A DNA stretch of 25,531 nucleotides. Source: Nanobdellota archaeon. GTDB taxonomy: Archaea; Aenigmatarchaeota; Aenigmatarchaeia; QMZP01. The DNA lies in contig JAHIRU010000076.1 of assembly GCA_018818465.1 (NCBI GenBank), positions 1-25,531 of the forward strand, given 5' to 3'. The translations under genes and the position numbers were made by a program. The notes below the pieces were generated by a model that made no database searches, was not told where the DNA came from, and saw only the letters and a list, made by a program, of their open reading frames with translations. The stretch's first letter is position 1. Every line of letters begins with the position of its first letter. Of this stretch, positions 16,010 through 22,201 are shown piece after piece.

Positions 16010-16492
16010 TTAAGGCAACCTTATTTTAGATAGTATGTTCATATATTTATCTAAGCGTTTGATTTCCTTTTCTAGAACATCTATGGTATTTACAATGCGT
16101 TCTTTATCCTTTCCAGTACTGCTAATGTCCTTAAGATCCTTCTTAGCTTCTTCGAAGCCAGTCAGTGATGTTTTTATGCTCTTGCTTGTACGCAGTACTA
16201 TGGCTGTTTTCAGGGCTTCCAACAGGTCTCCATGCAAGGAGAGGTACAGCTTCCTGTCTCCTGTCTTCTTGACCTTCTTAACAACGCCTAAAACCTCTAA
16301 AAAGTCTATACTAAGTGAGATCATCGAAGCTGAATAGCCTGTTTCCTTTGCAAGGTCTTGGAGTGATGTTGGTTCACTCTTTACAAGAAGAACGCCTATT
16401 ATCTTGCCATGCAGAGGCGAATATCCGATAGAGCTTGCAACTTCTGAGAAAGTAGAATAAATTCTTTCTTCTATCTCTTTTGAGGTTGTCAT
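16010..16492 (-). CDS. GbsR/MarR-type winged-helix transcription regulator
   Basis: This 160-residue protein has a winged helix at about residues 20-85. SLQDLAKETGYSASMISLSIDFLEVLGVV is the helix-turn-helix and KKTGDRKLYLSLHGD the wing. A helical C-terminal part (about 100-158), rich in Lys and Glu with a likely coiled coil, should mediate dimerisation. This layout fits the GbsR branch of MarR-like regulators. It is divergent from the radical SAM gene, and a multi-copy inverted repeat covers the shared promoter. It probably represses itself and that gene; the ligand is unknown. The TATA element overlaps the repeat and lies about 25 bases before ATG 16492. Confidence 0.82.
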   Translation of the reverse strand: MTTSKEIEERIYSTFSEVASSIGYSPLHGKIIGVLLVKSEPTSLQDLAKETGYSASMISLSIDFLEVLGVVKKVKKTGDRKLYLSLHGDLLEALKTAIVLRTSKSIKTSLTGFEEAKKDLKDISSTGKDKERIVNTIDVLEKEIKRLDKYMNILSKIRLP

Positions 16493-16509
16493 ACAAAAAT
16501 CTTGGCGTT

Positions 16510-16550
16510 AAGTATTTAAATATTTAATACTTTTAATAAGTATTAAAAGT
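16510..16550. promoter_or_regulatory. shared divergent promoter with palindromic operator
   Basis: Three alternating copies of a 7-base half-site occur: AAGTATT (16510-16516), AATACTT (16526-16532) and AAGTATT (16538-16544, inside the palindrome). A perfect 10-bp inverted repeat, ACTTTTAATA (16529-16538) and TATTAAAAGT (16541-16550), has a two-base spacer AG. The A/T core at 16512-16527 can serve as TATA box in both directions. Binding of a dimeric regulator here would block both promoters. Confidence 0.7.
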
Positions 16551-16551
16551 T

Positions 16552-16557
16552 GGTGAT
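16552..16557 (+). promoter_or_regulatory. Shine-Dalgarno GGTGAT of the radical SAM gene
   Basis: GGTGAT complements the usual archaeal 16S rRNA 3' end and lies four bases before TTG 16562. It is one of the few clear ribosome binding sites in the window. Confidence 0.6.
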
Positions 16558-16561
16558 TTTA

Positions 16562-18139
16562 TTGCAGCATATAAGAAATACAACTTCCATTTGCCCGCAA
16601 TGTAACAAGATTTTATCAGCAGAGATTTTCGAAAGGGATGATAAGGTCTGGATAAAGAAAGAATGCCCTGAACACGGCGAAGTGGAGGATTTGTATTGGG
16701 GTTCTTACAAATTGTATAAGAGAGCAGAAAAATATGCACATGATGGTAAGAGCATAGAAAATCCTAATGTTGATAAAGAGAATCCAGAATGCCCAAAAGA
16801 TTGTGGTTTGTGTAATATGCACAAAAGTCACACAGCACTTGCTAATGTTGTTCTTACAACACGCTGCGATAGGAACTGTTGGTATTGCTTCTTCTATGCA
16901 GGAAAGCTTGGTTATATTTATGAACCAACAAGAGAAGAGATATCAAAAATGTTGGACGTGCTTAGAAATGAAAAACCTGTTCCTTGTAATGCACTTCAAC
17001 TGACTGGTGGTGAACCAACCTTAAGGCCGGATTTGGTAGATTTAATTAAATTGGCAAAAGAAAAGAATTTTGATCATGTTCAATTGAATACCAATGGTAT
17101 AAAAATTTCCCAAGACCTAGAATTTACAAAACAAATAAGAGAGGCTGGCGTTAATACACTTTATTTAAGCTTCGATGGTCTGGATGGAAAATCAAACATA
17201 AAAAACCATTGGGAAATACCTGGCGTTTTTGATAATTGCAGAAAAGTCGGTCTTGGCGTAGTTCTTGTACCAACTGTTATTAGAGGAACAAACGATCACC
17301 AGGTCGGTGATATTCTAAGATTTGGTTTCAAAAACATTGATGTTGTCAGATCAGTTAACTTCCAACCAGTATCGCTTGTTGGAATGATGCCTAAAAAGGA
17401 AAGAGAGCAGCATAGAATAACAATACCAGATACTATTAAAAGAATAGAAGAACAGACAAACGGCGAAGTTACAGAAGATGATTTCTATCCTGTTCCGACC
17501 TTGGCAAATTTCACAAGATTTGTTGAAGGGTTGACAGGAAAAGCAGAGTATGACCTTTCATCACATTTCGCCTGTGGAATGGCGACCTATATTTTCAACC
17601 AAAACGGAAAGATGATACCAATTTCAAGATTTGTTGACATAGATGGGCTTCTGGAATATCTGGGAGAAAAGGCTGACGATCTTCATGCAGGAAAAAGCAA
17701 ATATATTGTTGGATCAAAGCTGCTTTTCAAGTTGAGAAGCTTCATAGACAAAAACAAAGCACCAAAAGGTTTCAGCTTAGCTAAAATACTCTATAACTCT
17801 TTAATGAAACACGACTATTCAGCACTTGGAGATTTCCACAAAAACTCTCTATTTGTTGGTATGATGGCCTTCATGGATAAGTTTAATTTCGATATAGAGA
17901 GAGTAAAAAGATGTTGCATACATTACGCAATGAATGATGGAAGGATAATACCATTCTGCGCATTCAATGTTATACCAGAATGGTACAGGGATGTGAACCA
18001 AAAGAATCAAGGAACAAATATAAAAGAATGGGAGAACCAAACAGGTAAAAAAATCCAGGATGATTTGTACAGAAGAGATGAGAAAGCTCTGGAAAACTCA
18101 GAGCTTTACAAAAAAACTTATTCAGGTTTTCTCAAATAA
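16562..18139 (+). CDS. radical SAM enzyme, Tes-like (tetraether lipid synthase family)
   Basis: This 525-residue radical SAM protein has the cluster motif CX3CX2C (C102, C106, C109 in TTRCDRNCWYC) and the SAM-binding LTGGEP. Before it lies a Cys-rich N-terminal part: CPQC (C11, C14), ECPEHG (C35) and CPKDCGLC (C77, C81, C84). The C-terminus has RCCIHYAMNDGRIIPFCAFN, and further clusters are likely. This arrangement matches the MJ0619/Tes family; its founding member joins archaeol chains to make tetraether lipids. The lipid substrate here is inferred. The start is TTG 16562, four bases after GGTGAT (16552-16557); an in-frame TTG at 16550 would overlap that site. It is divergent from the GbsR-type regulator. 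Confidence 0.82.
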   Translation: MQHIRNTTSICPQCNKILSAEIFERDDKVWIKKECPEHGEVEDLYWGSYKLYKRAEKYAHDGKSIENPNVDKENPECPKDCGLCNMHKSHTALANVVLTTRCDRNCWYCFFYAGKLGYIYEPTREEISKMLDVLRNEKPVPCNALQLTGGEPTLRPDLVDLIKLAKEKNFDHVQLNTNGIKISQDLEFTKQIREAGVNTLYLSFDGLDGKSNIKNHWEIPGVFDNCRKVGLGVVLVPTVIRGTNDHQVGDILRFGFKNIDVVRSVNFQPVSLVGMMPKKEREQHRITIPDTIKRIEEQTNGEVTEDDFYPVPTLANFTRFVEGLTGKAEYDLSSHFACGMATYIFNQNGKMIPISRFVDIDGLLEYLGEKADDLHAGKSKYIVGSKLLFKLRSFIDKNKAPKGFSLAKILYNSLMKHDYSALGDFHKNSLFVGMMAFMDKFNFDIERVKRCCIHYAMNDGRIIPFCAFNVIPEWYRDVNQKNQGTNIKEWENQTGKKIQDDLYRRDEKALENSELYKKTYSGFLK

Positions 18140-18146
18140 TATAAGC
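18138..18146 (+). promoter_or_regulatory. TATA box of the antiporter gene
   Basis: AATATAAGC is centred about 27 bases before ATG 18169. It overlaps the end of the radical SAM gene by two bases. Confidence 0.45.
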
Positions 18147-18168
18147 AACTTTTTATAATAATTAATAT

Positions 18169-19614
18169 ATGGCATCACTGTTTGACTTAACGTTAACTGT
18201 TACATATTTCGGTATACTTCTAGGTTTTGGTATATTGATAGCAAATGTGCTCAAAAAAAGGAAAATTCCAGATACGTTCTTCTTGCTTTTGCTTGGTCTT
18301 GTTCTAGGACCCACACTTGCTTTCAACCCGATTATATCGCAATACATAAACATTAATCTAGTTGATGTTGGTGCAATGGGTAATATTCCTGATTTTCTTC
18401 GCATACTGGCATTAATATTGATAGTGTTTAGCGGTACCTTTAAACTAAGCTTTAGCCTTTTCAAAAGAGTATCAGGTCTTTCTATAAAATTAGCTGTTAT
18501 AGGTGTTGTATTTTCAACAATATTCCTAGGATTTGTTGCACATCTGATTTTTGGCATAGAGCTTGTATTCGCAATGCTTTTAGGTGCGGTGATATCAGGA
18601 ACAGGTAGCGGGGTTATTTTCGCTTTCGAGGATGTGCTTCCTAAATCTAGAAAAGCACTTTCTGTACTCAAGATAGAATCTGTATTCAATTCACCATTAA
18701 CAGTTTTGTTGCCTTTAATTTTCCTTGATGTTGTTGCTCTTGAACCAGGAGCACTTTTCACACCGCTAGTTTACCTTTCTCAGTTCTGGGAGATGATAGC
18801 CGCTGGTGCAGGCACAGGTCTTTTAATAGGAGTCTTTGTTGCAATAATGCTGAAACGCATGCAAAGAGAGTATGGTGCTCTTTTGCTGTTCGCAGTAGCA
18901 CTTATAACTTATGCGCTTGCTGAAAACATAGGCGGTTCAGGAATTTTAGCAGTGGCTGTCTGTGGCCTTGTTGCAGGTAAAATGCTTGTAAAACACAAAG
19001 AAGAGATTGGAGGATTTGATGATCAGATCTCAGAAATGTTGAGGATATCTGTTTTCACTCTATTCGGTGCACAGGTAACTCTTCTATTTGGATTACATGA
19101 ACTGTTCTTGATACTGGTATTCTTCACAATAAGCATATTCTTGAGACCAATATTCCTAATGCTAACATTGGGTGGTGTAAGGCACAATTTCTCAAGATCA
19201 GATCTAGCTTTGATGAGTTTTGTTGCACCAAAAGGAATAGCTGCTGCTGCTATGGCACCAATAATCGCTGCTTCTGTTATAGCTCTTGGTAGCAGTATTG
19301 TTGGAATAGAATTGCTGGCAGAAAGAATGGTGAACATAATATTCGTAGTAATAATGCTTTCAATCTTGCTGAGCTCGATATTAGCAAAGATAATCAGCCA
19401 TCGTCAACTAAAGAATGGATGTAAAGGCAAGAAAATAGAAAGGATGATAGAAAAGAAAGTCAAAAAAATCAAACCGCTTGAACAAAAGAAAGAACTTCTT
19501 ATGGCTGTAGCAGAAAATAAAATAGAAAAAACAAAAAATGAAAGCACACAACAAATTCTCGAAAAGTTAGAGGAAAAAGAAGAAGACAGGGGCAACAAGA
19601 AAAAGAAGAAGTGA
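18169..19614 (+). CDS. CPA-family (NhaP-like) monovalent cation:proton antiporter, atypical ion site
   Basis: This 481-residue protein has about 12-13 membrane segments (residues 5-400) and a cytoplasmic tail (about 410-481) very rich in Lys and Glu, probably coiled coil. The fold follows NhaP-type antiporters, with ISGTGSGVIF at 142-151 in the position of the unwound TDP motif and ESVFNSPLTV at 170-179 in the position of ESxxND. The Asp that normally follows Asn in the ion site is Ser175 here, and the TDP Asp is also missing. FVAPKGIAAAAM replaces the common RG-containing segment. Exchange of Na+ or K+ for H+ is the family role, but the altered site leaves substrate and activity open. It stands alone between the radical SAM gene and a convergent orphan. 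Confidence 0.8.
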   Translation: MASLFDLTLTVTYFGILLGFGILIANVLKKRKIPDTFFLLLLGLVLGPTLAFNPIISQYININLVDVGAMGNIPDFLRILALILIVFSGTFKLSFSLFKRVSGLSIKLAVIGVVFSTIFLGFVAHLIFGIELVFAMLLGAVISGTGSGVIFAFEDVLPKSRKALSVLKIESVFNSPLTVLLPLIFLDVVALEPGALFTPLVYLSQFWEMIAAGAGTGLLIGVFVAIMLKRMQREYGALLLFAVALITYALAENIGGSGILAVAVCGLVAGKMLVKHKEEIGGFDDQISEMLRISVFTLFGAQVTLLFGLHELFLILVFFTISIFLRPIFLMLTLGGVRHNFSRSDLALMSFVAPKGIAAAAMAPIIAASVIALGSSIVGIELLAERMVNIIFVVIMLSILLSSILAKIISHRQLKNGCKGKKIERMIEKKVKKIKPLEQKKELLMAVAENKIEKTKNESTQQILEKLEEKEEDRGNKKKKK

Positions 19615-19672
19615 TTATGAATCCCTTTTAAGCATTTTTTGCGTATAATTGTAAACATCATCAATAAGTTTC

Positions 19673-20341
19673 TTATCTATCTCCAACCAACAATTCATAT
19701 AATTCGTTTCTTTCTTCCCAAAGATCATTAAAAAAAGTCCATGCACGATCAACATAAATTGCTCTGTCTTTGCCGTCTATATTCGGATCATAAAAAGTTT
19801 TTTTAGTATAGTCATCTTTATGAACATATTTTTCTGAAACAATTACAGGTTCAAAAAATGAATCAACAAATTCATTTTTTGATTCAGTACTGATTTGTTT
19901 AAGTCTTCTTTGTTGATCACTTGGTTTATAAGGAAGTTCTCTTTTGCAATTTTTAGCCATATTTCTAAATATTGCTGAACCATAAGATTCTTTGTTCATT
20001 TCCTTAACAATATCACCAAACTCTTTAGGCAAGCCGGACTTCAGATGAGCATTACAATATTTTAACAATGCCGTTGCATAATAGCATGAAATAATTTCAT
20101 CAGGATTCATTAAATCCAAAACTTCAAAAGGCATATCTAGATTATGAATGCCACAAAAAATGTTCTCTATAGCATCGTAACCCCCTGAGGCTAATGTTGC
20201 TAAGTCCTTTTTTCTTATATTCCACTTTTTAGGAACTTTAATTCTTGATTCGGCATTAGTATAATCAGAATGGGTTAGGGAACTATCACTATTGATTTCT
20301 TCATCTATAAACAAATTCAACTGGTTTTTGTTTTCGCGCAT
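19673..20341 (-). CDS. hypothetical protein, 222 residues
   Basis: No family was recognised. The protein is soluble and charged, with no signal peptide or membrane segment. It starts MRENKNQLNLFIDEE, followed by an acidic, Ser-rich stretch to about residue 25. The rest is predicted mostly helical (for example ISCYYATALLKYCNAHLK and YVDRAWTFFNDLWEERNELYELL), and the Cys residues do not form a zinc pattern. The ATTTAAAT element at 20361-20368 lies about 24 bases before ATG 20341 on the same strand and supports a leaderless start. It is convergent with the antiporter gene and divergent from the prepilin peptidase gene. Regular codon use and a promoter argue that it is real. Confidence 0.7.
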   Translation of the reverse strand: MRENKNQLNLFIDEEINSDSSLTHSDYTNAESRIKVPKKWNIRKKDLATLASGGYDAIENIFCGIHNLDMPFEVLDLMNPDEIISCYYATALLKYCNAHLKSGLPKEFGDIVKEMNKESYGSAIFRNMAKNCKRELPYKPSDQQRRLKQISTESKNEFVDSFFEPVIVSEKYVHKDDYTKKTFYDPNIDGKDRAIYVDRAWTFFNDLWEERNELYELLVGDR

Positions 20342-20360
20342 AATAATATTAGATTGGAGT

Positions 20361-20368
20361 ATTTAAAT
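20361..20368 (-). promoter_or_regulatory. TATA box of the 222-residue orphan
   Basis: ATTTAAAT (self-complementary) is centred about 24 bases before ATG 20341 on the reverse strand. This suggests the orphan gene is transcribed. Confidence 0.5.
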
Positions 20369-20416
20369 GTTTCGGTATTTAACTACCATACAGTCAATAA
20401 ACACACGAATATAATC

Positions 20417-20426
20417 ATTATTTATC
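20417..20426 (+). promoter_or_regulatory. TATA box of the prepilin peptidase gene
   Basis: ATTATTTATC is centred about 27 bases before ATG 20448, consistent with leaderless transcription. Confidence 0.5.
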
Positions 20427-20447
20427 TTCTCATAGCAAATAATAAAC

Positions 20448-21311
20448 ATGATCATATTCAGCTGGTTGTTGGTTATTACAGGTCTTGTTGGTTTTGGTAT
20501 TGCAGGCTATTGGGATCTTAAAACAACAGAATTTCCTGAAATAGTTCCTTATGTGATGATAATCATAGGTTTAGCAATACATGGTATTGTTTCATTCATT
20601 GCGTATGACGTAACACTGTTTTTAACATCACTTGCAACAGGAGGAATATTTCTAGGGTTTGGATTCGCATTATATTTTTTGAAACAGTGGGGCGATGGTG
20701 ATGCATGGCTCATGGGAGCAATGGGTTTTTTGTTTCCTGCAGCGCAATGGTTCTCCCTAATAAACCCGCAATTAAATCTAACTTTGATACCATTTCAATT
20801 GATGCTGTTAATGAACTTCTTTTTCGTATCATTTTCATATTTAATTATATATTCAATAGGCCTTGGTTTGAGATCACCAAAACAAATTAAAAAATTCTCT
20901 AAAGAATTGAGATCTAAAACAAAAACAATATTGATACCATTCATAATACTTTTGATATTCTCTATATCAATGTCTTATCATGCAGTAATTAATCTTTCAG
21001 TAACTTTGCAAAATGTAATTCCAATGTTATTATTTCCTGTTTTATTCCTTTTCCTCTCAATATTCTTCCATTACGGCAGATTCGTAGAAAAAACACTTTT
21101 CAAAAAAACCATAGATACAAAAAATCTAAGATTGGGGGATGTTCCTGCAAACGAACGCTGGAAAGGTCTTACTGAAGAAGGTATTAAACAATTCAAAAAG
21201 AACGGCGGAGAAATTCAAATAAAAGATGGAATAAGATTTGCACCAGTGTTTCTGATCACACTGATTATAACATTACTTTTCGGAAATCTAGTCCTATTTT
21301 TCCTTGTTTAA
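20448..21311 (+). CDS. A24-type prepilin/prearchaellin peptidase
   Basis: This 287-residue membrane protein has the two aspartates of the aspartic A24 family. D23 is in GYWDLKTTEFPE at the end of the first membrane segment. D85 is in the GxGD motif (G82-D83-G84-D85, WGDGDAW). About six to eight membrane segments are visible. Residues about 215-265 form a soluble, charged insertion (LRLGDVPANERWKGLTEEG) before the last segment. It should cleave class III signal peptides of pilins or archaellins and so serve pilus assembly. No pilin or secretion ATPase gene is in this window. The TATA box at 20417-20426 indicates a leaderless mRNA. Confidence 0.88.
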   Translation: MIIFSWLLVITGLVGFGIAGYWDLKTTEFPEIVPYVMIIIGLAIHGIVSFIAYDVTLFLTSLATGGIFLGFGFALYFLKQWGDGDAWLMGAMGFLFPAAQWFSLINPQLNLTLIPFQLMLLMNFFFVSFSYLIIYSIGLGLRSPKQIKKFSKELRSKTKTILIPFIILLIFSISMSYHAVINLSVTLQNVIPMLLFPVLFLFLSIFFHYGRFVEKTLFKKTIDTKNLRLGDVPANERWKGLTEEGIKQFKKNGGEIQIKDGIRFAPVFLITLIITLLFGNLVLFFLV

Positions 21312-21326
21312 AAAAAATAAAAAAGA

Positions 21327-21376
21327 AAGGCCTAACAACTAGACGGCTTGTTATAAGCCGTCATTTTTTCGGCCTT
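21327..21376. terminator. bidirectional terminator between prepilin peptidase and mc1
   Basis: GACGGCTT (21342-21349) pairs with AAGCCGTC (21355-21362) around the loop GTTAT and is followed by six T on the forward strand. An outer pair AAGGCC (21327-21332) and GGCCTT (21371-21376) encloses it. On the reverse strand a long T-rich run follows. It suits the ends of both convergent genes and overlaps the mc1 stop codon. Confidence 0.75.
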
Positions 21377-21674
21377 ATATTTTTGTAATTCTTTCTACAC
21401 CAACTTTCTTTACTATTGGCTTCCAGACTTTTGCTGGCAACCAGCTTACGTTGCTTGCTTCCACTGAAACTTTTTCTCTTGCTCCTTTAAACATATGAAC
21501 TGTGTATGTTCCGTCCTTGTTTCTTCTTCCTCTTTCTCTAAGCTTGATTTCCTTGAACCCTCTTGTTGCCGCTTTTAGTGCTGCTTGTCGTGGCTGTCTT
21601 CCTGTAAAGATAGAACGTGTCTTTCCTGCTTTCATGATGTAGTATTTTTTCGCTTTAATTTTTCTTTTTGCCAT
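21375..21674 (-). CDS. MC1-family chromosomal protein
   Basis: Read from ATG 21674 this is a 99-residue basic protein. It contains FTGRQPRQAALKAATRG (residues 23-39) and IKLRERG, followed by VHMFKG and a SWLPAKVWKP segment with W78. These match MC1, the small DNA-bending chromosomal protein first known from Methanosarcina and haloarchaea; the Trp corresponds to its DNA-contacting residue. It probably compacts or bends the chromosome. The start is set by GGTGA (21680-21684), five bases upstream; the in-frame GTG at 21683 is part of that site. Compared with methanosarcinal MC1 it has a basic N-terminal extension and a short insertion (RRNKDGTYT). The promoter at 21730-21743 gives a leader of about 40 bases. 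Confidence 0.9.
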   Translation of the reverse strand: MAKRKIKAKKYYIMKAGKTRSIFTGRQPRQAALKAATRGFKEIKLRERGRRNKDGTYTVHMFKGAREKVSVEASNVSWLPAKVWKPIVKKVGVERITKI

Positions 21675-21679
21675 ATAAT

Positions 21680-21684
21680 TCACC
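21680..21684 (-). promoter_or_regulatory. Shine-Dalgarno site that sets the mc1 start
   Basis: GGTGA on the reverse strand lies five bases before ATG 21674. The in-frame upstream GTG lies inside it and cannot serve as start for the same ribosome. Confidence 0.7.
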
Positions 21685-21729
21685 TAAAAATCAATTATTT
21701 TTTTTGGTAATAAAATTATAGCAATATAG

Positions 21730-21743
21730 TTTATAAGCGTTTC
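21730..21743 (-). promoter_or_regulatory. BRE/TATA promoter of mc1
   Basis: On the reverse strand this reads GAAACGCTTATAAA, a purine-rich BRE followed by a TATA box. The identical 14 bases occur on the forward strand at 21910-21923 as promoter of the endonuclease cassette. Confidence 0.65.
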
Positions 21744-21765
21744 CCAACCCATTTGTTTTGAAAAA

Positions 21766-21815
21766 AATATTTTAGCATATTGTCGATTTCGTTTTCGCTA
21801 TCAAGCGAATAAATC
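21766..21815 (-). terminator. probable original thrS terminator, stranded beside the remnant
   Basis: CGATTT (21785-21790) pairs with AAATCG, and inside it TTCGCT pairs with AGCGAA around ATCA. On the reverse strand this hairpin is followed about 20 bases on by seven T (complement of 21766-21772). It lies about 20 bases past the stop codon of the thrS remnant, as expected for the old end of that transcript. Confidence 0.5.
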
Positions 21816-21832
21816 GGCATCATAAGGTGTCT

Positions 21833-21910
21833 TTATCCGTAGAAAATAGGCCTCTTGCTGACTAGCAACGGAAGAGGTAATGGTCTGTGTGAGAATCCTT
21901 CTAGAATACG
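21833..21910 (-). pseudogene. detached 3' end of thrS (remnant C-terminal codons)
   Basis: Read in reverse, codons from 21901 to the TAA at 21833-21835 encode EGFSHRPLPLP then LLVSKRPIFYG. The tail of the intact ThrRS is DSFPYRPLPLP then VLLSRRPVFNI. The 22 codons align without a gap, 12 residues are identical and most others similar, and both end at the same point. The frame closes upstream at TAA 21917-21919, so no complete gene is present. The copy lies exactly 1470 bases from the functional one and shares the run GGAAGAGGTAATGG. I read it as the original thrS end, cut off when the cassette arrived. A diverged partial duplication is the alternative. Confidence 0.8.
21849..21900. repeat. 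direct repeat, copy 1 (thrS 3' end)
   Basis: This aligns gap-free with 23319-23370 at an offset of 1470 bases. The most conserved stretch is GGAAGAGGTAATGG at 21870-21883. Many differences are at third codon positions of the thrS frame, so this is a coding homology and not a recent exact duplication. Confidence 0.75.
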
Positions 21911-21923
21911 AAACGCTTATAAA
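21910..21923 (+). promoter_or_regulatory. BRE/TATA promoter of the endonuclease cassette
   Basis: GAAACGCTTATAAA places the transcription start near 21944-21950, inside the 18-base palindrome. It is an exact inverted copy of the mc1 promoter core. Confidence 0.65.
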
Positions 21924-21941
21924 TATTAAATACAAATATAT

Positions 21942-21959
21942 ATTGAACAGCTGTTCAAT
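21942..21959. promoter_or_regulatory. 18-bp perfect palindrome, probable operator
   Basis: ATTGAACAGCTGTTCAAT is a perfect palindrome centred at 21950/21951. It sits about 30 bases downstream of the TATA box and nine bases before the winged-helix gene. A dimeric repressor bound here would cover the transcription start. GTGAT (21960-21964) follows as a weak ribosome binding site. Confidence 0.75.
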
Positions 21960-21967
21960 GTGATTAT

Positions 21968-22201
21968 ATGTCAAAGGGACCTGACGATAAGAAAATTGAA
22001 AAAATTACTAAAATTCTTAAAAACAACAAAAAAGAAGGAATTTGGATAAGAGAACTGGCAAGACAGGTAAAAATGCCTATAGCAACGGTTTACTATTATC
22101 TATCCAATTTTATGGAAAACGAAGTTGAAATCAAGCCTGCTGTTTTTAGTGGGATTCAACATAAACAGATGAAAATAGTGAAATTGAGGGACGTGAGATA
22201 G
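21968..22201 (+). CDS. small winged-helix DNA-binding protein of the cassette
   Basis: This 77-residue protein is almost entirely one winged helix. A basic N-terminus (DDKKIEKITKILKNNKKEG) leads to the helix-turn-helix IWIRELARQVKMPIATVYYYLSNFM and a short wing (VEIKPAVFSGIQHKQMKIVKL). It resembles small archaeal ArsR/MarR-like regulators without a ligand domain. The 18-base palindrome just upstream is a natural operator, so autorepression of the cassette is likely. Its stop codon TAG shares its last base with the GTG start of the endonuclease gene, which suggests translational coupling. It may instead or also help the endonuclease bind DNA. The family assignment is general. Confidence 0.78.
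   Translation: MSKGPDDKKIEKITKILKNNKKEGIWIRELARQVKMPIATVYYYLSNFMENEVEIKPAVFSGIQHKQMKIVKLRDVR

Noticed and set aside
16510..16550. CRISPR-like repeat
   Set aside because: The repeated half-sites are 7 bases, overlap one another and lie in a promoter; there are no spacers or longer repeats anywhere in the window.
18162..18761. 200-codon reverse open frame opposite the antiporter gene
   Set aside because: It overlaps the strongly supported membrane segments of the forward gene and shows no domain or start signal.
19673..20341. PCNA-interacting peptide in the orphan protein's N-terminus (NQLNLF)
   Set aside because: The aromatic pair of the PIP box is missing and no other link to DNA replication is seen.
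21833..21910. The second RPLPLP-coding stretch as a short gene of its own
   Set aside because: The frame closes at 21917-21919 with no start codon or promoter; the match is only to the last 22 codons of thrS.
21942..21959. The 18-base palindrome as transposon end or terminator
   Set aside because: It occurs once, has no loop or T-run, and sits exactly where transcription should start, so an operator fits better.
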